Below, one piece after another: positions 45,201-56,569 of a stretch of DNA of 64,000 nt. The DNA is taken from contig NW_004624784.1 in assembly GCF_000247695.1 (NCBI RefSeq), forward strand, positions 6,185,934 through 6,249,933, in the 5' to 3' direction. The translations under genes were made by a program, and so were the position numbers. This stretch comes from Heterocephalus glaber. Lineage: Eukaryota; Chordata; Mammalia; Rodentia; Bathyergidae. The notes beneath the pieces were generated by a model, which did no database searches, was not told the origin of the DNA, and was given only the letters and a program-made list of their open reading frames with translations. Each line of letters starts with the position of its first letter. Position 1 is the stretch's first letter.

Positions 45201-46199
45201 TGTCCACACCAGTTTATATTCTCAGAAACTCTTGGTGATTTTTCCTGAAAATGAAAGTGGGAAAGATGGAGAATGAAAACCAGGGACCTTGACTCAATGA
45301 GGGGAGTAGAGCAAAGAAGCAGAAAAACAGCAAAGTCAGTTCTCCATCCTCCTGGGCTGGGCCAGCTGAGTCTGACACACAGCAGGAAAGAACTCAAAGA
45401 TGGAGCTGCTGGTTATTAAGCACTTCATAGCCAGCCAGGACCTGAGAAGCCTGTTTCTCAGTAATAGATACTTTAAAAAATTGAAGGCTCGATGGGAGGA
45501 ACATCTTCTAAGCCACCTATCCAGCTTTGTTTAAAGATCTCTGTATTTCACTCCAGGAAAGGAGAAAAGAGAAGCCTTTTGGACAAGGCTTTCCTTCAAA
45601 AACAACAAGAACAAAATGTTTGAGTGGTAGTAATTTCATTCTAACACCCCTTAGAATTCCCAGAAGAAACAAGATCCAGCACAATGATTGAGTCATTCGG
45701 ACAAAATGGGGTAAAGGGGCTAACATCGATAAATTGGTTCTTTCTGGCCTTCTCTAACTACATTATTGAAAATCTCAAGAAACATCTTAACCTTATGGTT
45801 GTCAAGTTCTGAAGCAATCCACTGCTAGTTGCCTGCTTGGGTTTTCTAAGAGCGGAGTGCAGAGATATCTGATCCCAAAATAAATTCCCGTTAAGTACCA
45901 TTATCAGCTGCCAAGAAACTTTCTTCTTGAAAAGTGAGAATAAAAATTAACTTTGTAAAGGAAAAATAAATGCCAGAAGCAGGAAAGCTTGCCGCTGGTA
46001 TTTTCTCAAAAGGATCCCCTTTGGTGTATAGAGAACTAGCAACTCCATTTGCATCCCCCTCTCCCTTTCCTAATATAATCAGCCAGGTTTTTCCTTCTTT
46101 TGAGAAACATTTCAGTAATGCATCTCCATGACTCCCAAGTTGTCCATACCTGCCTGCTGAAATGTCTGTCACAATCCTACACATAAGAAGTATTTAAAA

Positions 46200-46700
46200 G
46201 ATATGGGTCAATTCTCATTATTCACCGTAGTTAAGTTCTATTGGAGTCCTTGCAAACACTGAAATGAAGATTGACCATTGCTCCTAGTGGAAATGCAAGT
46301 TAGGTTCCTTCAGGGTTGTGTTCACAACATTTTCATCAACAGAACAATACGTATTCTTGTTTTGTGTCTGTTTCTGCTTTAAAATACCTAATTTAATACA
46401 TATTGTTGATTCACTTACCCTGAACTCATGGCCAACAGCACTTCATGCCTGAATAAAGCTTATAAAACACACATATTTTCTCTGAAAGGTACATTATCGC
46501 CTTCTTGTACTTAGAAACACCAGGCAGTCATTCAGAACTAGACTGGTGGCCATTTTAAACAGTGAAATCAAAGAAAACACAAAAATGCAAACAAAAAAAT
46601 GGCACTAAATACACTTTGAAAAAGACTTTTTATTTATAAAACAAGAGCTGAAACAAGAAGGTATATTGTTACTGGGTTGGAGCTGTAGTGGGAACATGTG
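46200..46700 (+). repeat. Probable ancient DNA-transposon fragment
   Basis: TTCTCATTATTCACCGTAGTTAAGTTCTATTGGAGTCCTTGC followed by TTGACCATTGCTCCTAGTGGAAATGC looks like an old mammalian DNA-transposon repeat I have seen in similar form. I could not name the family reliably, and ends and TSD are not clear. Confidence 0.3.
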
Positions 46701-46771
46701 TGCTAGGCTACTCAGACTTTTTGCCTCTCTGTGCTTTTATGTGATTGACCAAGAAAGCACCATGAGTATTG

Positions 46772-46889
46772 ATTTGGGGGTTACACAAGATTTTTGAGGG
46801 GGTACCAGGGATCAAATTCAGGACCTTGCGCTTGCGAGGCAGGTGGCAGAACCACTGAGCTAAATCCCCAGCTCAATTTGGGGATTACA
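46772..46889 (-). mobile_element. ID-type SINE, minus strand, with TSD
   Basis: Reverse-complemented, the body (46786-46875) reads GAGCTGGGGATTTAGCTCAG, CTGCCTCGCAAGCGCAAGGTCC and GAATTTGATCCCTGGTACC. Flanks ATTTGGGGGTTACA and ATTTGGGGATTACA differ at one base. Subfamily A. Confidence 0.88.
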
Positions 46890-47585
46890 AATAGACTTTA
46901 AACAATAGGTGAAGTCCAAAATACAAGATCTGCAAACCCTGAGGATTAACTGTTTCCCACTCAGGCCAGAGCATCCCTCCCCAAAACACCCTTCCTGTGC
47001 CATTCCCAACCCCTCTAAGTGTGGTACAGTTTGGCTTAAAACCTCCAACAGATAGAGCATCCTTGCAAAGGCACTCAATAAACCACCATGAACTAACCCT
47101 TTCTTTCCTCACCCCCACCTGCTTAGTAATACTGGGAGAGAAACAGCCCCACAAATAGTGGTGATTTGAGGTCCAGTGTGGTAAGTGGCTTTGCAGGCTA
47201 CTGAGGTGAAAAAGATGGTAAGTTAAGGGGGTGTGAAAGCACTTCCTACAATTTTCTTTAGTGTTGCTTATTCTTAACTAAACCCTCTTACAGCACAAAA
47301 ATTATAATTATTTCAGAGGTGATACGAGGAATAGGATTGTCAGATTCAGCAAATAATAATATAGGACATCTAGTATCTCATGCTTATCCTAAATACTTTA
47401 TACTTATATTTTAAATACAATATTTCTCCTGCCCTCAGTAGAGTCAGGAGATGAAGAGACTAAGAGGTGGGAGATGCCTGGAAGCCATGGCCAAGGGCAA
47501 TTTGCCTTCCTGGACCCACTAATCTTCCCAAGAGTCACATAGACATTGCTGAAATTTGGGATCTTTCTCTTCTTTGTGTGCATAT
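46890..47585. other. Non-coding sequence, no recognised feature
   Basis: No gene or named repeat. Overlapping short minus frames at 46860-47154 partly cover the ID element and have no motif. Confidence 0.4.
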
Positions 47586-47589
47586 TTAA

Positions 47590-48090
47590 ACCTTGTTTAG
47601 TTTATAATGGTAAGAACACATGAGAGTATTCTTCTAACAAATTAAGTCCACACAGTAATATTGACTATAGGTCCAGCATTGTACAGCAAATCTTAAGAGG
47701 TTGTTCATCTTGCCAAACTGAAATTTTACACTCATTGACTAAGAACTATTTTCACTCCTCAGCATCTGGCAACATCCCACTCTTTAATTCTTTGAATTTG
47801 ACTATTTTAGCCACTTTATATAGGCAGAAGCAAACAGTGTTTGTCCTTCTCTGCCTAGCTTATTTCACTTAGCGTAATGTTTCCAAGGTTCATCCATGTA
47901 TGACATATTGCAGAATTTTTCTTTTTTTTAAGATTGAATAGTATTCCATTGTATGTGTACAGCACATTTTCTTCATCTATTCATCTCTCAGTGGACATCT
48001 AGGTGGTTGTCACATCTTGAATACTGTGAATAATTCTACAATGAACATGGGGGTACAGGCATCTCTTTGAGATCTTAAAGTTTTCTCACC
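47590..48090 (-). mobile_element. L1 3' part, antisense (old subfamily)
   Basis: CTTATTTCACTTAGCGTAATGTTTCCAAGGTTCATCCATG, AATAGTATTCCATTGTATGTGTACAGCACATTTTC, AGTGGACATCTAGGTGG and ATGAACATGGGGGTACAGGCATC are antisense ORF2-end blocks of old L1. Frame and ends are broken. Confidence 0.85.
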
Positions 48091-48599
48091 AAGGTTGTTA
48101 TGCCCTGAGATATTTTCTATATTTCCTATCTTAGAAAGGCCGAGAAATTGCTATTTTTCCTCACAAGGAAATATAGCTTGCTTCACTATTGTTCTAATTG
48201 CCTTAAGCCTTGCTCTCACTATGAAAAATAAAAATGTTCACTGTACAATGTTTATACATCCTATCTAACATCTGGATATTCTGAAACTTCCCAATGCCAA
48301 GTTTTCAAATTTTAAAATGGATTCTTGTGTATGTTGTGATATATGACTCTGAAGTTCCATCTGTTATTTTGTACCTTTAATAGCATTTCTAGTGAGTTAT
48401 CCACAATTTTATTTTCTTCTTGTTTACTCCCTTTTCAAGACCAAAGAACAATGGATTTGAACAGCAAAGATGTAATCAATAATCATGGCATTCACTCTAT
48501 AACTTCTTTCAAATGGAATCATTAGTTTATGTTGATTTTCTTAATATTCGTACTTGGGGACTCAGTGATGGCAAAATTATCCACCATTATCCTTAATGC

Positions 48600-48775
48600 A
48601 ATGACAATCCTTCATTCATTCATTCAACAAATCATTGTATATCATGTGACTCCAATGGGTATGTCACTATTCCAGGAACCAGTGAAACAGCAAAGAACAA
48701 AAAATAGAGAAAAACCCCTGTTCTCAGATCCCACATTCAGGACACATGGAAGATAGATACATAGATGCGCAGATA
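48600..48775 (-). repeat. L2-like fragment, antisense
   Basis: CTTCATTCATTCATTCAACAAATCATTG, CACTATTCCAGGAACCAG and CCTGTTCTCAGATCCCACATTC fit antisense L2 ('attcattcaacaaatatttattg ... cctgccctcatggagcttacattc'). Confidence 0.55.
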
Positions 48776-49244
48776 TGTAGAAAGAACAATTATCTTGATT
48801 GAAAGATTTTAATTCACAGCAGTTCTTGTCAGAAAAGGAAAGAGAAACAGTCTCTTCAGAGCTCAAAAGATAAATATGATGGAATAAGAATGTGGACAAT
48901 AGGCCTCCCCACAGGTGTCCTCCACTAGCATGGGACAGACATCTATGGCTCCTAGAAATAGGCAACTGACAGAAAATTGTCAAGATTGGGATGTGCCATT
49001 GAGCTAACAGAAAAACAGAGGCAGTGGCAAAGGTAGGACTGGGAGACATGCAGCAGGCATGAATATCTCAGCTCTGCTGGTGCTCAGAACAGCTATTTGG
49101 CCCCTACAAAGTATGGCCAGAGACAAGGATCCTGGCCCAGTTGGCCTGGAGTAAGCAAAGGGCTCACCTAGGTAGGAAGGTGGGCATATAGGACAAGACA
49201 GAGGCTCAAGTTATAAAGTGGACTGTGAGATTAGAAGCCTGACC

Positions 49245-49410
49245 ATAGGGGTCAACCATTCATTCATTCTATCAGTATTTATTCAGCACCTACTATGTCT
49301 CAAGTATTGTCCTAAGCATTGTATATTCAGAATATAGAGACATAACTCCCTTTCTCATGGAGTTTGCAATTAGAGGTGGACAATAAACCATAAATAAAGC
49401 AAAGAAGAAG
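49245..49410 (-). repeat. L2-like fragment, antisense
   Basis: CCATTCATTCATTCTATCAGTATTTATTCAGCACCTACTATGTCTCAAG and CATGGAGTTTGCAATTAGAGG follow the antisense L2 3' end closely. Related old-repeat sequence may continue to about 49790. Confidence 0.65.
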
Positions 49411-50040
49411 CAGCAAGACATCAGCAATTTTAAATAGATTGGTTTGAATAGGTCTTACTGAAATGATATTTGATCTATGATCTATAGAAAGGTGAGGATG
49501 ATTATAGACACAGGAACAAGAAAGTTCAAAGCCTCAAGTGGACCCAAGGAACCACAAGAAAGTCAGTGAGGCCAGAGCAAAGTTAACTAGAGTCAGAATA
49601 GTTGCCGAGGCCAGAAAACCAGTGGGGGAAGAGATGTGTAAGGTATAGGGAAGGAGGGAAGACAAAGATAAACAAGTCATTGTATGAATGTTTGCTTTTA
49701 ATCTCAAGGAGGGTTCTGAACAGAGTAAGTGCCATGGTCTGTCTGAGACTTAAACTAGCTCATTCTTCTGGCTGCTGTGTACCAAGTAGACTATAGAGAA
49801 GTCAGGGAGGTTTCTAAACTCAAGACATTAGTTAGGCAGTAGATGTAAAAACACCATTTGGAGGACACTGAGTCAGCCCAGCTGGCTCTTACATTCTTTG
49901 GTCTAAGAATAAGATTAATGCTAGAGCCTATAGTAGGGGAGTTACCACTGCAGCTGGGGACGAAGTGACCCCAGCTTCAAGAGAAACAGGCCAGGAAGGC
50001 AAGAGTCATAGAGATGGTGGCTTCAAAACCCAGTTTCAGA

Positions 50041-50175
50041 TCATTACCTTAGGAGCTTTTAAAAATATGATGTAAAACCATACTCATAGGTATCCCTATT
50101 TAATAGTTCTAGTGTGGGGTGTTTTTACTAAATCCCCAGGTAATCATAATATGTAGTCAGGGCCAAGAACCACTG
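50041..50175 (+). repeat. MER5A fragment
   Basis: ATTACCTTAGGAGCTTTTAAAAATATG at the left and AGGTAATCATAATATGTAGTCAGGGCCAAGAACCACTG at the right match the two sides of MER5A, a non-autonomous hAT-Charlie element. The middle is diverged. Confidence 0.65.
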
Positions 50176-50449
50176 ATGGGGACCATTGCAATTTGATGCC
50201 ACAAAAGCATAGATGGTCACACATCCTTTCATCACATATTTCTTTAATACTATCATGCCCAATGGGGAGCTGCACAGCCAAGAACATTGAAAGAGTTCAG
50301 TGAGTGCTGCATTTTATTAGCACTACCAATGAGAAAGGTTGAAGGTTTTTGCCCTAGGGAGAAATATGATCATATCTATGCTTTGGAAATTGTGTCTGGA
50401 AGTGGTAGGCAAAATAATTGTGGCTGGGGAGAGAACCTAGAAAAATAGT

Positions 50450-50652
50450 TAGAACAGGGTCTCCATGATCAACATGTATCAGCATTACCTGAAGGCTTGT
50501 GAAACCAGATTGCTGGCCTCTGCCTCCAGAATTTCTGATTCAGATTGTCTAGAGATGGGTGTTTGAATTTCCATGTCTAACACATTCCCAGGGGATATCA
50601 ATGCTGCTGGTCTGAAGGCCAAACTTCAAGACCTATACTGCATAACCACTGG
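50450..50652 (+). mobile_element. MER5A, near full length
   Basis: ATCAGCATTACCTGAAGGCTTGTGAAACCAGATTGCTGGCC, CAGAATTTCTGATTCAGATTGTCTAGAG, AATTTCCATGTCTAACACATTCCCAGGGGATATCAATGCTGCTGG and CATAACCACTGG reproduce MER5A in order. Confidence 0.88.
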
Positions 50653-50659
50653 CTATGTT

Positions 50660-51333
50660 CCATGCTCAGCTGCAAGGAAATAGAAGAGAAAAAACTGAGA
50701 GATGCTGCTCAGGTAAATTCAATATGGATGTTGCAATTGACTGGCTGAGGAGAGGACTGGAAGGAAGGAAAAAGGAAGTCTATGATGATGCTAAAGTCAA
50801 AATATGATGAGCAACACACGAATTTTATGGTGTTTATTCAGCTCCTCTCTATAAAAAGCAAAAGATGTTCTTTGTTTTTTCTATACAGGTTTCACCCTTT
50901 TTTCCTGCTACTAAATAGTACAATAAATTCCACTGCCTTATTTATTTCGTCAAATAAAAGAATGTCAGCTAATATCTGTTAGGCTAATATTATAGCTCAG
51001 TTCCAGAACATCTTGTAGTGGTTATTTCTAACATGTTCTGGAATCTGTACTTAGGGTGCTTAGTTCTTTAACTAACCCATATTTGAGGTCAAATTGTTAG
51101 TGCACAAGCTTATCAAAGTTATTATGCCTGTGGAATAATTTAAAGCAGATGTAGACTAAGGATTTATCCTCTGATGCCGCTGATTATTTTTGTTATCCAT
51201 ACATTCAAAGGTTGACCATAGAGCAATAAATATTATGGAAAGTGTTTCTCTTTTGACTGACTTTTCTATACATGAAACCATACAAATTGCTTAACATGTA
51301 TTACTTATGAAGTGACACGGGGTTGGCAGATAC
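50660..51333. other. Non-coding sequence, no recognised feature
   Basis: AT-rich sequence with one short frame (50782-50982) and no motif. Confidence 0.4.
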
Positions 51334-51898
51334 ATACCTGTGGTGGATTAATTAATGGTCAACTTGAGTGAGAATGCCCAGCTGAATTGAGTCAGTATGG
51401 TTTGGAACATGGAAGACCCACCTGAGGATTGCTGCCAACAGCATAAAAGGAGAACGGGAGTGGAAGATTTCATGCTGATTTTCCTGGATAAACTTGGCTG
51501 TTTTCTTTCCTCAAAGGAGCTTCAACTGTTTTTGATGGAGTAGCTCGGGTCCTCGCTGTCGCCATGGATGGCTGTGGTTCTCTTTGGGGAAGCTCTGGTC
51601 TTCACTTTCGTCTTGAGTGTGTCTTCTGGCTGCAGTGCAGATCCCTCAGGCTGCTGGCACAGATCCTTCAGCCTTTTGGAGCAGATTATCTAGCCTCTAG
51701 CACCAGCCCTTTGGCTTTCCAGTGCAGCCTCCTGATAAGAACTTGCATGAGTCCTTACCATGGGGTTTGAATCTCTAGCATGTGGAAAAATCTCTTGCAC
51801 TCTTCTACATTTGATTTTGTAGGTGAACATTGTAAGATAATCATAAAGTTATTTGTCCTGGGTTAAATCTGTTCTTTTGCAAACCCTAACACAATACC
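51334..51898 (+). mobile_element. Solo LTR, same family as 6863-7527, exact 5-bp TSD
   Basis: The 555-bp LTR (51339-51893) begins TGTGGTGGATTAATTAATGG and ends AAACCCTAACACA. Identical 5-bp repeats ATACC lie at 51334-51338 and 51894-51898. CATAAAAGG near 51442 could be the TATA box of the former promoter. It is about 110 bp shorter than the 6863 copy, mainly because repeats of the CTGGACTC-type middle segment are missing. No internal retroviral genes adjoin it. Confidence 0.87.
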
Positions 51899-52043
51899 TA
51901 TATTGTAATAAACTGATATAGTGTTGAGGTAATGTTAATAGACTTAATAGTCTATCAACTTGGAGAAATGGGGACATCCGTTTTAATGTCTGACTGGAGT
52001 ATAAAGTGTACTCTTCAGACCTTCTTTCCCATGGCATCTATTT

Positions 52044-52155
52044 AGAAAGTGCAGCCGAGGATTTACCTCAGTGGTTCCGCCGCCTGCCTTGCAAGTGCAA
52101 GGTCCTGAGTTCAATCCCCAGTACCAAAAAAACAAAAAACAAAAAAGAAAGTGCA
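52044..52155 (+). mobile_element. ID-type SINE with TSD
   Basis: The body (52054-52145) has GCCGAGGATTTACCTCAG, GCCGCCTGCCTTGCAAGTGCAAGGTCC and GAGTTCAATCCCCAGTACC with an A-rich tail. Direct repeats AGAAAGTGCA flank it (52044-52053 and 52146-52155). Subfamily A. Confidence 0.9.
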
Positions 52156-52159
52156 TACT

Positions 52160-53045
52160 AATGGTCCTGGCCTCAGACTTGAACATTTTGGCTGGCCTCA
52201 GGATCTCCATTTAAAATACAGATCATAAGTTAAGAGCCACTGGGAGGGAAGATTCTTTGGGTCCAAGAGCAGGTAATCAATGCAAGGAGCTAGGCAAGGC
52301 AGTTGTATAAGAGCTGGGGTTTCCACAAAAGTCTATTTTTATTGCAATTATATACATAATGGTCAAATTTCAGGGCACAGAAAGATATCTATGCAGCCCA
52401 GCACTGCAGTTTGTCATTAATGTGAAGAAGCTCCCGCCAGATCAGGTTCTCATCCTTTTAATTGAGTGCTAACTATGCGATCATCTTGTCTATGTATAGT
52501 CCTGTTTCTGTGGGTCTCACAATACCAAAACTCTTATGGTCATCATACACTTTAACTTACTTGCCAGGCACTAACTATATATTTGTTATCAAAACATCTA
52601 GGTGAAGCCAGTCTGAGTAGGGATCCTGAACACTTACGTTTCTGTCTTCCAGCCATAGACAGTCTCCACTTAAAAGTGGTATGGACTTTTTTTTTTTTTA
52701 GTTTACAATGTTATAAAAGTGATGCACATTCAACTGTACTTTGAATTTTTATATTCTCCTTGCTAGTAATGCACTGTCAGTCTTATACTCTCTCATGATG
52801 TTGCCAAGTTGCAGCTCCTGGTCAACCAAAGGATCACAAGGGGAAACTACTGAGGTTGACAGGGTGCTGTGCTGCTAAGCTATGGTGTTCAGTAGGTTAG
52901 GGGTATTTAGTGCATTTTGACCTACAGTATTTTCAATTCATGATGGGCTTTCTGGGATGTAAACTCATTGCAAGTTACGGAGCATATGTACAAAACTTTC
53001 TGGTATGTATTTTGTCTTTTCCCAATGTTAAAGGTAGAAGGTTCT
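52160..53045. other. Non-coding sequence; T-run at 52689
   Basis: No gene or named repeat was identified. A short T-run near 52689-52699 could be the tail of an antisense retrocopy, but nothing recognisable follows. Confidence 0.35.
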
Positions 53046-53049
53046 AGTA

Positions 53050-53790
53050 CTACTTTTTCTTTTTAGTCTTATTGAAGCATAATTGATATATAATAAACTG
53101 AAGATATTTAAAGATGAAATCTGATGGCTGGTGACATATATATATAGTATATATTCCTGAAACCACTGTCACAATCAAGATAAAGAATATTATTTGCCGA
53201 ACAGTTATTTCCTTTTGTGATTCCTTTCCCTCCATGCCAAACTCTGTTACTAGTAACCATTGAACTCTTTTATGAAACAATAGATTCTCTAGACTCAAAA
53301 GAATACAATAGGTTGTATTCTCTTTTTCTCATTCTAGTTCTTTCTTTCCCCCTACTTATTTTGAGATTCATTTATGTTGTTGCACATAACAGTAGTTCTT
53401 TCCTCTTCATTGTGTACTGGGACCTCATTGTGTAGATTTACCATTGTTAGTTTCCCCATTCACCTATTGATGAATGTTAGGGTTTCTTCCAGTTTCTGGC
53501 TATTACAGTACAAATAAACTGCTCTGAACTCTTACATATAAGTTTTTTATGTACATGTTTTCAGTGACCTTGGATAAGTACCTCAGAGTAGAATGGGTGG
53601 ATCCTATAATAAGTATACATTTAACTTTTCAAGCTACTACTAAACTATTTTTCAAAGTAGTTTTAATCCACCAGCAGTATATAAGTTTCACTTCTTCCAC
53701 TGCCAATATTTGATACTTATAATCGATTCTTATGATTCCAGCCATTCAGTGTTATGAGGTATTGAATCACAGTTTCAATCTACATTTTTC
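53050..53790 (-). mobile_element. Old L1 3' part, antisense
   Basis: CTTATTGAAGCATAATTGATATATAATAAACTG, CCATTCACCTATTGATGAATGTTAGGG, GGCTATTACAGTACAAATAAACTGCTCTGAAC and TTAATCCACCAGCAGTATATAAG are antisense blocks of old L1M elements. Indels and stops interrupt it. Confidence 0.82.
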
Positions 53791-53794
53791 CACT

Positions 53795-55325
53795 GACCGG
53801 AGACTAAACCCAGAAAATACTACTCTGGTTTTCTAGGCAAAGGAGAAAATGCAATGTAAGGATGAGAAGCCAGTAAAGGCAGTCTCAATCCCTGTCAAAA
53901 TTCTAGAATAATCAACCAAGCAGTTAATAAATATATAGAAAAGAAGGGCAGTATCACTGGCCACTGACTAGGTTTAGTCTCAACAATTCATAATGAGCAA
54001 AGATTATTGATATTTTGCTAAGGCATTATTAGATCAGCAGATGAGACAATCTAGGATCTAATCACTAAATATAGTCATCAAAACATAGCAAAACTTTGTT
54101 TTGATACTTGTGTGCTCCTAGCTTGTGATATCATGAGCACCTCTGTGTCCTTCTTTATTCCCTAGCCTTTTCTGTATCTCCTAACTCTCATTTTGTAGCA
54201 GCAAGAATCTCTTCTTTGTTATTGGATTAAATCCAAGTCCTCCAACAATCTCATGTTTCATGACACTAATTTCTATTTCAGCGTGTACTTTCCCATTCAC
54301 AATGGCCCTCTTCCAATCTTCTACATGTTTTTCCATTTAATCTAGTTGTCAACTCAGGATATTTTATGAAAAATCACTTATACGTTGCATGCCCATAAAT
54401 TTTTATAATTTTCTAACTGGCTTAGATACAATGAGCTATTCTGTATGCTTAATCATTATAGTATTTATTGAATATTTAGTTTGGGAACAATTTTCCTACC
54501 ATAGCCAGAGTGTTCATGTCTATTAATACATAATTGTTTTGTTATACTGTTCATACTGTGGGTCTTAAACTTGGCTCAATTTTAGTCTTATTTTCAATTT
54601 TATTTGAGCCCCTTAATCCTAAAGCAATTCTGAATTTAAGCAAGTCTTAATCTACATAGAGTCTCTTATTAAAGTTGAATAGCTTCCCAAACCTTCTTTA
54701 GTTGTTGGGAAGAAGAAAACTAGAAATACTTTTCCTAAGTGGGGGAGGAAAAAATTAATCCCCTATGGATAAGGAGTGGCTATGGAGTTTTCACCCAGAA
54801 TACTCCCAAGATGCTTCCAGAAATTTCTAATAGTTTCTACAGGACAAAATTTTTGGCAGAGTCAAAATAAATAATTTTTTATCTTTTTTATAAAGAAGGA
54901 AAACTAAAAAGATTGCTCGTGACCCTCTTTCCTAAATCAGAAGCTATCCATAAAATGCTCCCTTTCACAATGGAGCTAGCAAAGAACCTGGATGTCACTG
55001 AGCCCAAGACTACTAAAAGAGGACTCTCTGGGAGTAAAAATTAAAGACTTTATGCAGGTACAAAAACAAGAACAGCTTGTAGACTATCTGTGTAGCTTGA
55101 AATATTTTTTAAATGTATGAAGATTATTTCTGTTAGTCTATTAGCACATTACAAAAAATACCCAAAATGTATTTAAGGAGCAAATTTGTGCTTAAACAAG
55201 ATCAAGTCCAAGTAAGTTCACAGATAAGGGCCAACTGCCCTTTCTCAGCTGAAAAGCAGTAAGTTTTTGTTTTGTTTTTGTCTGTTTTTAGTTGTTTGCT
55301 AACAAGCTGTAATTTGAATTAATAG
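53795..55325. other. AT-rich non-coding sequence
   Basis: No gene or named repeat was recognised, and no open frame above 60 codons lies here. Confidence 0.4.
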
Positions 55326-55329
55326 AGTT

Positions 55330-55510
55330 GGTAGCAACATGTCTCAAAATACAGTTTTGGTATCATAATCAGCTAAGGCGCTTGTTAAATGTAGAATCTT
55401 ACATTCACTCCAGACTTCCTAAATCTCTGAGGAAAGTGTCCAGGAATATGCCTTTTAATCCAGAATCCAGGTAAATCACATATTCAAGGAATCCTGAAGA
55501 CCATTGCTTT
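55330..55510 (+). mobile_element. MER5A-like element
   Basis: TATCATAATCAGCTAAGGCGCTTGTTAAATGTAGAATCTTACATTC, CAGACTTCCTAAATCTCTGAGGAAAGTGTCCAGGAATATGCC and TGAAGACCATTGCTT follow MER5A-type order. The short minus frame across it is a by-product. Confidence 0.75.
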
Positions 55511-55843
55511 ATATCTTTGAGAAAGATGTGTTGTAGGTCCAGTCTGATTCTAACATATAGAATCATTCCAAATACAAGAATAAATTTGTATTTTTTATTT
55601 TGCAATACAGTTGTAGTTTATAAATGATGTTACTCTATTATCCTAAGGCCATCCTACTACTGGAGAATTTTCTAAAGACAACTGAAGATTTTACTGAACT
55701 GAATATCTAGTGTATACTATATAAAGCCTTCTACATTCGATTGCTTGCATACGAATATGTACATCGTGATGTGCACTTTAACTTGGTCCTTCATTAGCAA
55801 ATCTTTGGTGAAACTTTGGAGTCACAATTTATGTTAAATTGAT

Positions 55844-55894
55844 CCTGAGGATTTTTTTTTTGGTACTGGGGATCAAACCCTGAGCATTTTTTTT
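55844..55894 (-). mobile_element. Extremely truncated ID SINE (19 bp) with 16-bp TSD
   Basis: Only TTGGTACTGGGGATCAAAC (55860-55878) is present. It is the reverse complement of the ID 3' end (GTTTGATCCCCAGTACC). Flanks CCTGAGGATTTTTTTT (55844-55859) and CCTGAGCATTTTTTTT (55879-55894) match at 15 of 16 positions, so this is an insertion in its own right. The poly-A tail merges with the T run of the flank. Confidence 0.75.
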
Positions 55895-55899
55895 AATAT

Positions 55900-55980
55900 G
55901 CCTAGTTTAGTGCCTAGGATATAAAAAGCACTTAGTAAATATTTACTTGATGAAGATACAAATGAATGAATAAATCTTTG
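55900..55980 (+). repeat. L2 3' terminal fragment
   Basis: TGCCTAGTTTAGTGCCTAGGATATAAAAAGCACTTAGTAAATATTTACTTGATG fits the L2 3' terminus ('cctagcacagtgcctggcacatagtaggcactcaataaatatttgttga'). Confidence 0.65.
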
Positions 55981-56055
55981 CTCATCCCAACTTTTCTACC
56001 CCTTTCTGTCCTCAAAACTTTCCATCTGTCTTATTGCACTAATTAATATTACCAT

Positions 56056-56440
56056 CTAGTGTGGTTTTAATGTGTTTAAACTCAGGTGCTAAAACTTAAT
56101 ATGATTGTATTAAGGTATCAGAGCTTTATATGATGATTAGGCCATGAGAGCACCCCTTCTCATGAAGGGGTTTAAAAACTTGAAGAAAGAAACTTTATAC
56201 TGCATTAAGCACTTTTTTACTTCACCTTCTGCTTTCTGCTAAGTGAGGACTCAGCATTCTTCCCTGCCAGAGGACAGAACAACAAGGTACCATCTTGGAA
56301 GCAGAGAGCACTCTTCAACAAACAGCCAAACTTGGATCTTGAACTTTCCAGCCTCCAGTCTGTAAGAAAATAAATTTCCATTATTTATACATTATTTTGT
56401 CTACAGTATTTTATTATAACAGCACAAATAGACTAAGACA
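56056..56440 (+). mobile_element. MLT1-type solo LTR
   Basis: GATGATTAGGCCATGAGAGCACCCCTTCTCATGAAGGG, AAGTGAGGACTCAGCATTC, CTTGGATCTTGAACTTTCCAGCCTCCAGTCTGTAAGAAAATAAATTTCC (poly-A signal AATAAA) and TACAGTATTTTATTATAACAGCACAAATAGACTAAGACA give the MLT1 LTR end in full order. Confidence 0.88.
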
Positions 56441-56569
56441 TATCCACCCCAGATTCTCAAACCAAATCTAGAGAGTTATCCATGAACCACCTTCTCATTC
56501 ATGTATGATTGGTCACTGTATCCTCTCATATTTGTACCATGTAGAATTTTCCTACACCCAACAACTTCA

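Noticed and set aside
48642..49049. 135-codon minus-strand frame
   Set aside because: It begins inside an L2-like fragment, has no domain and reads as Ser/Leu/Cys-rich chance sequence.
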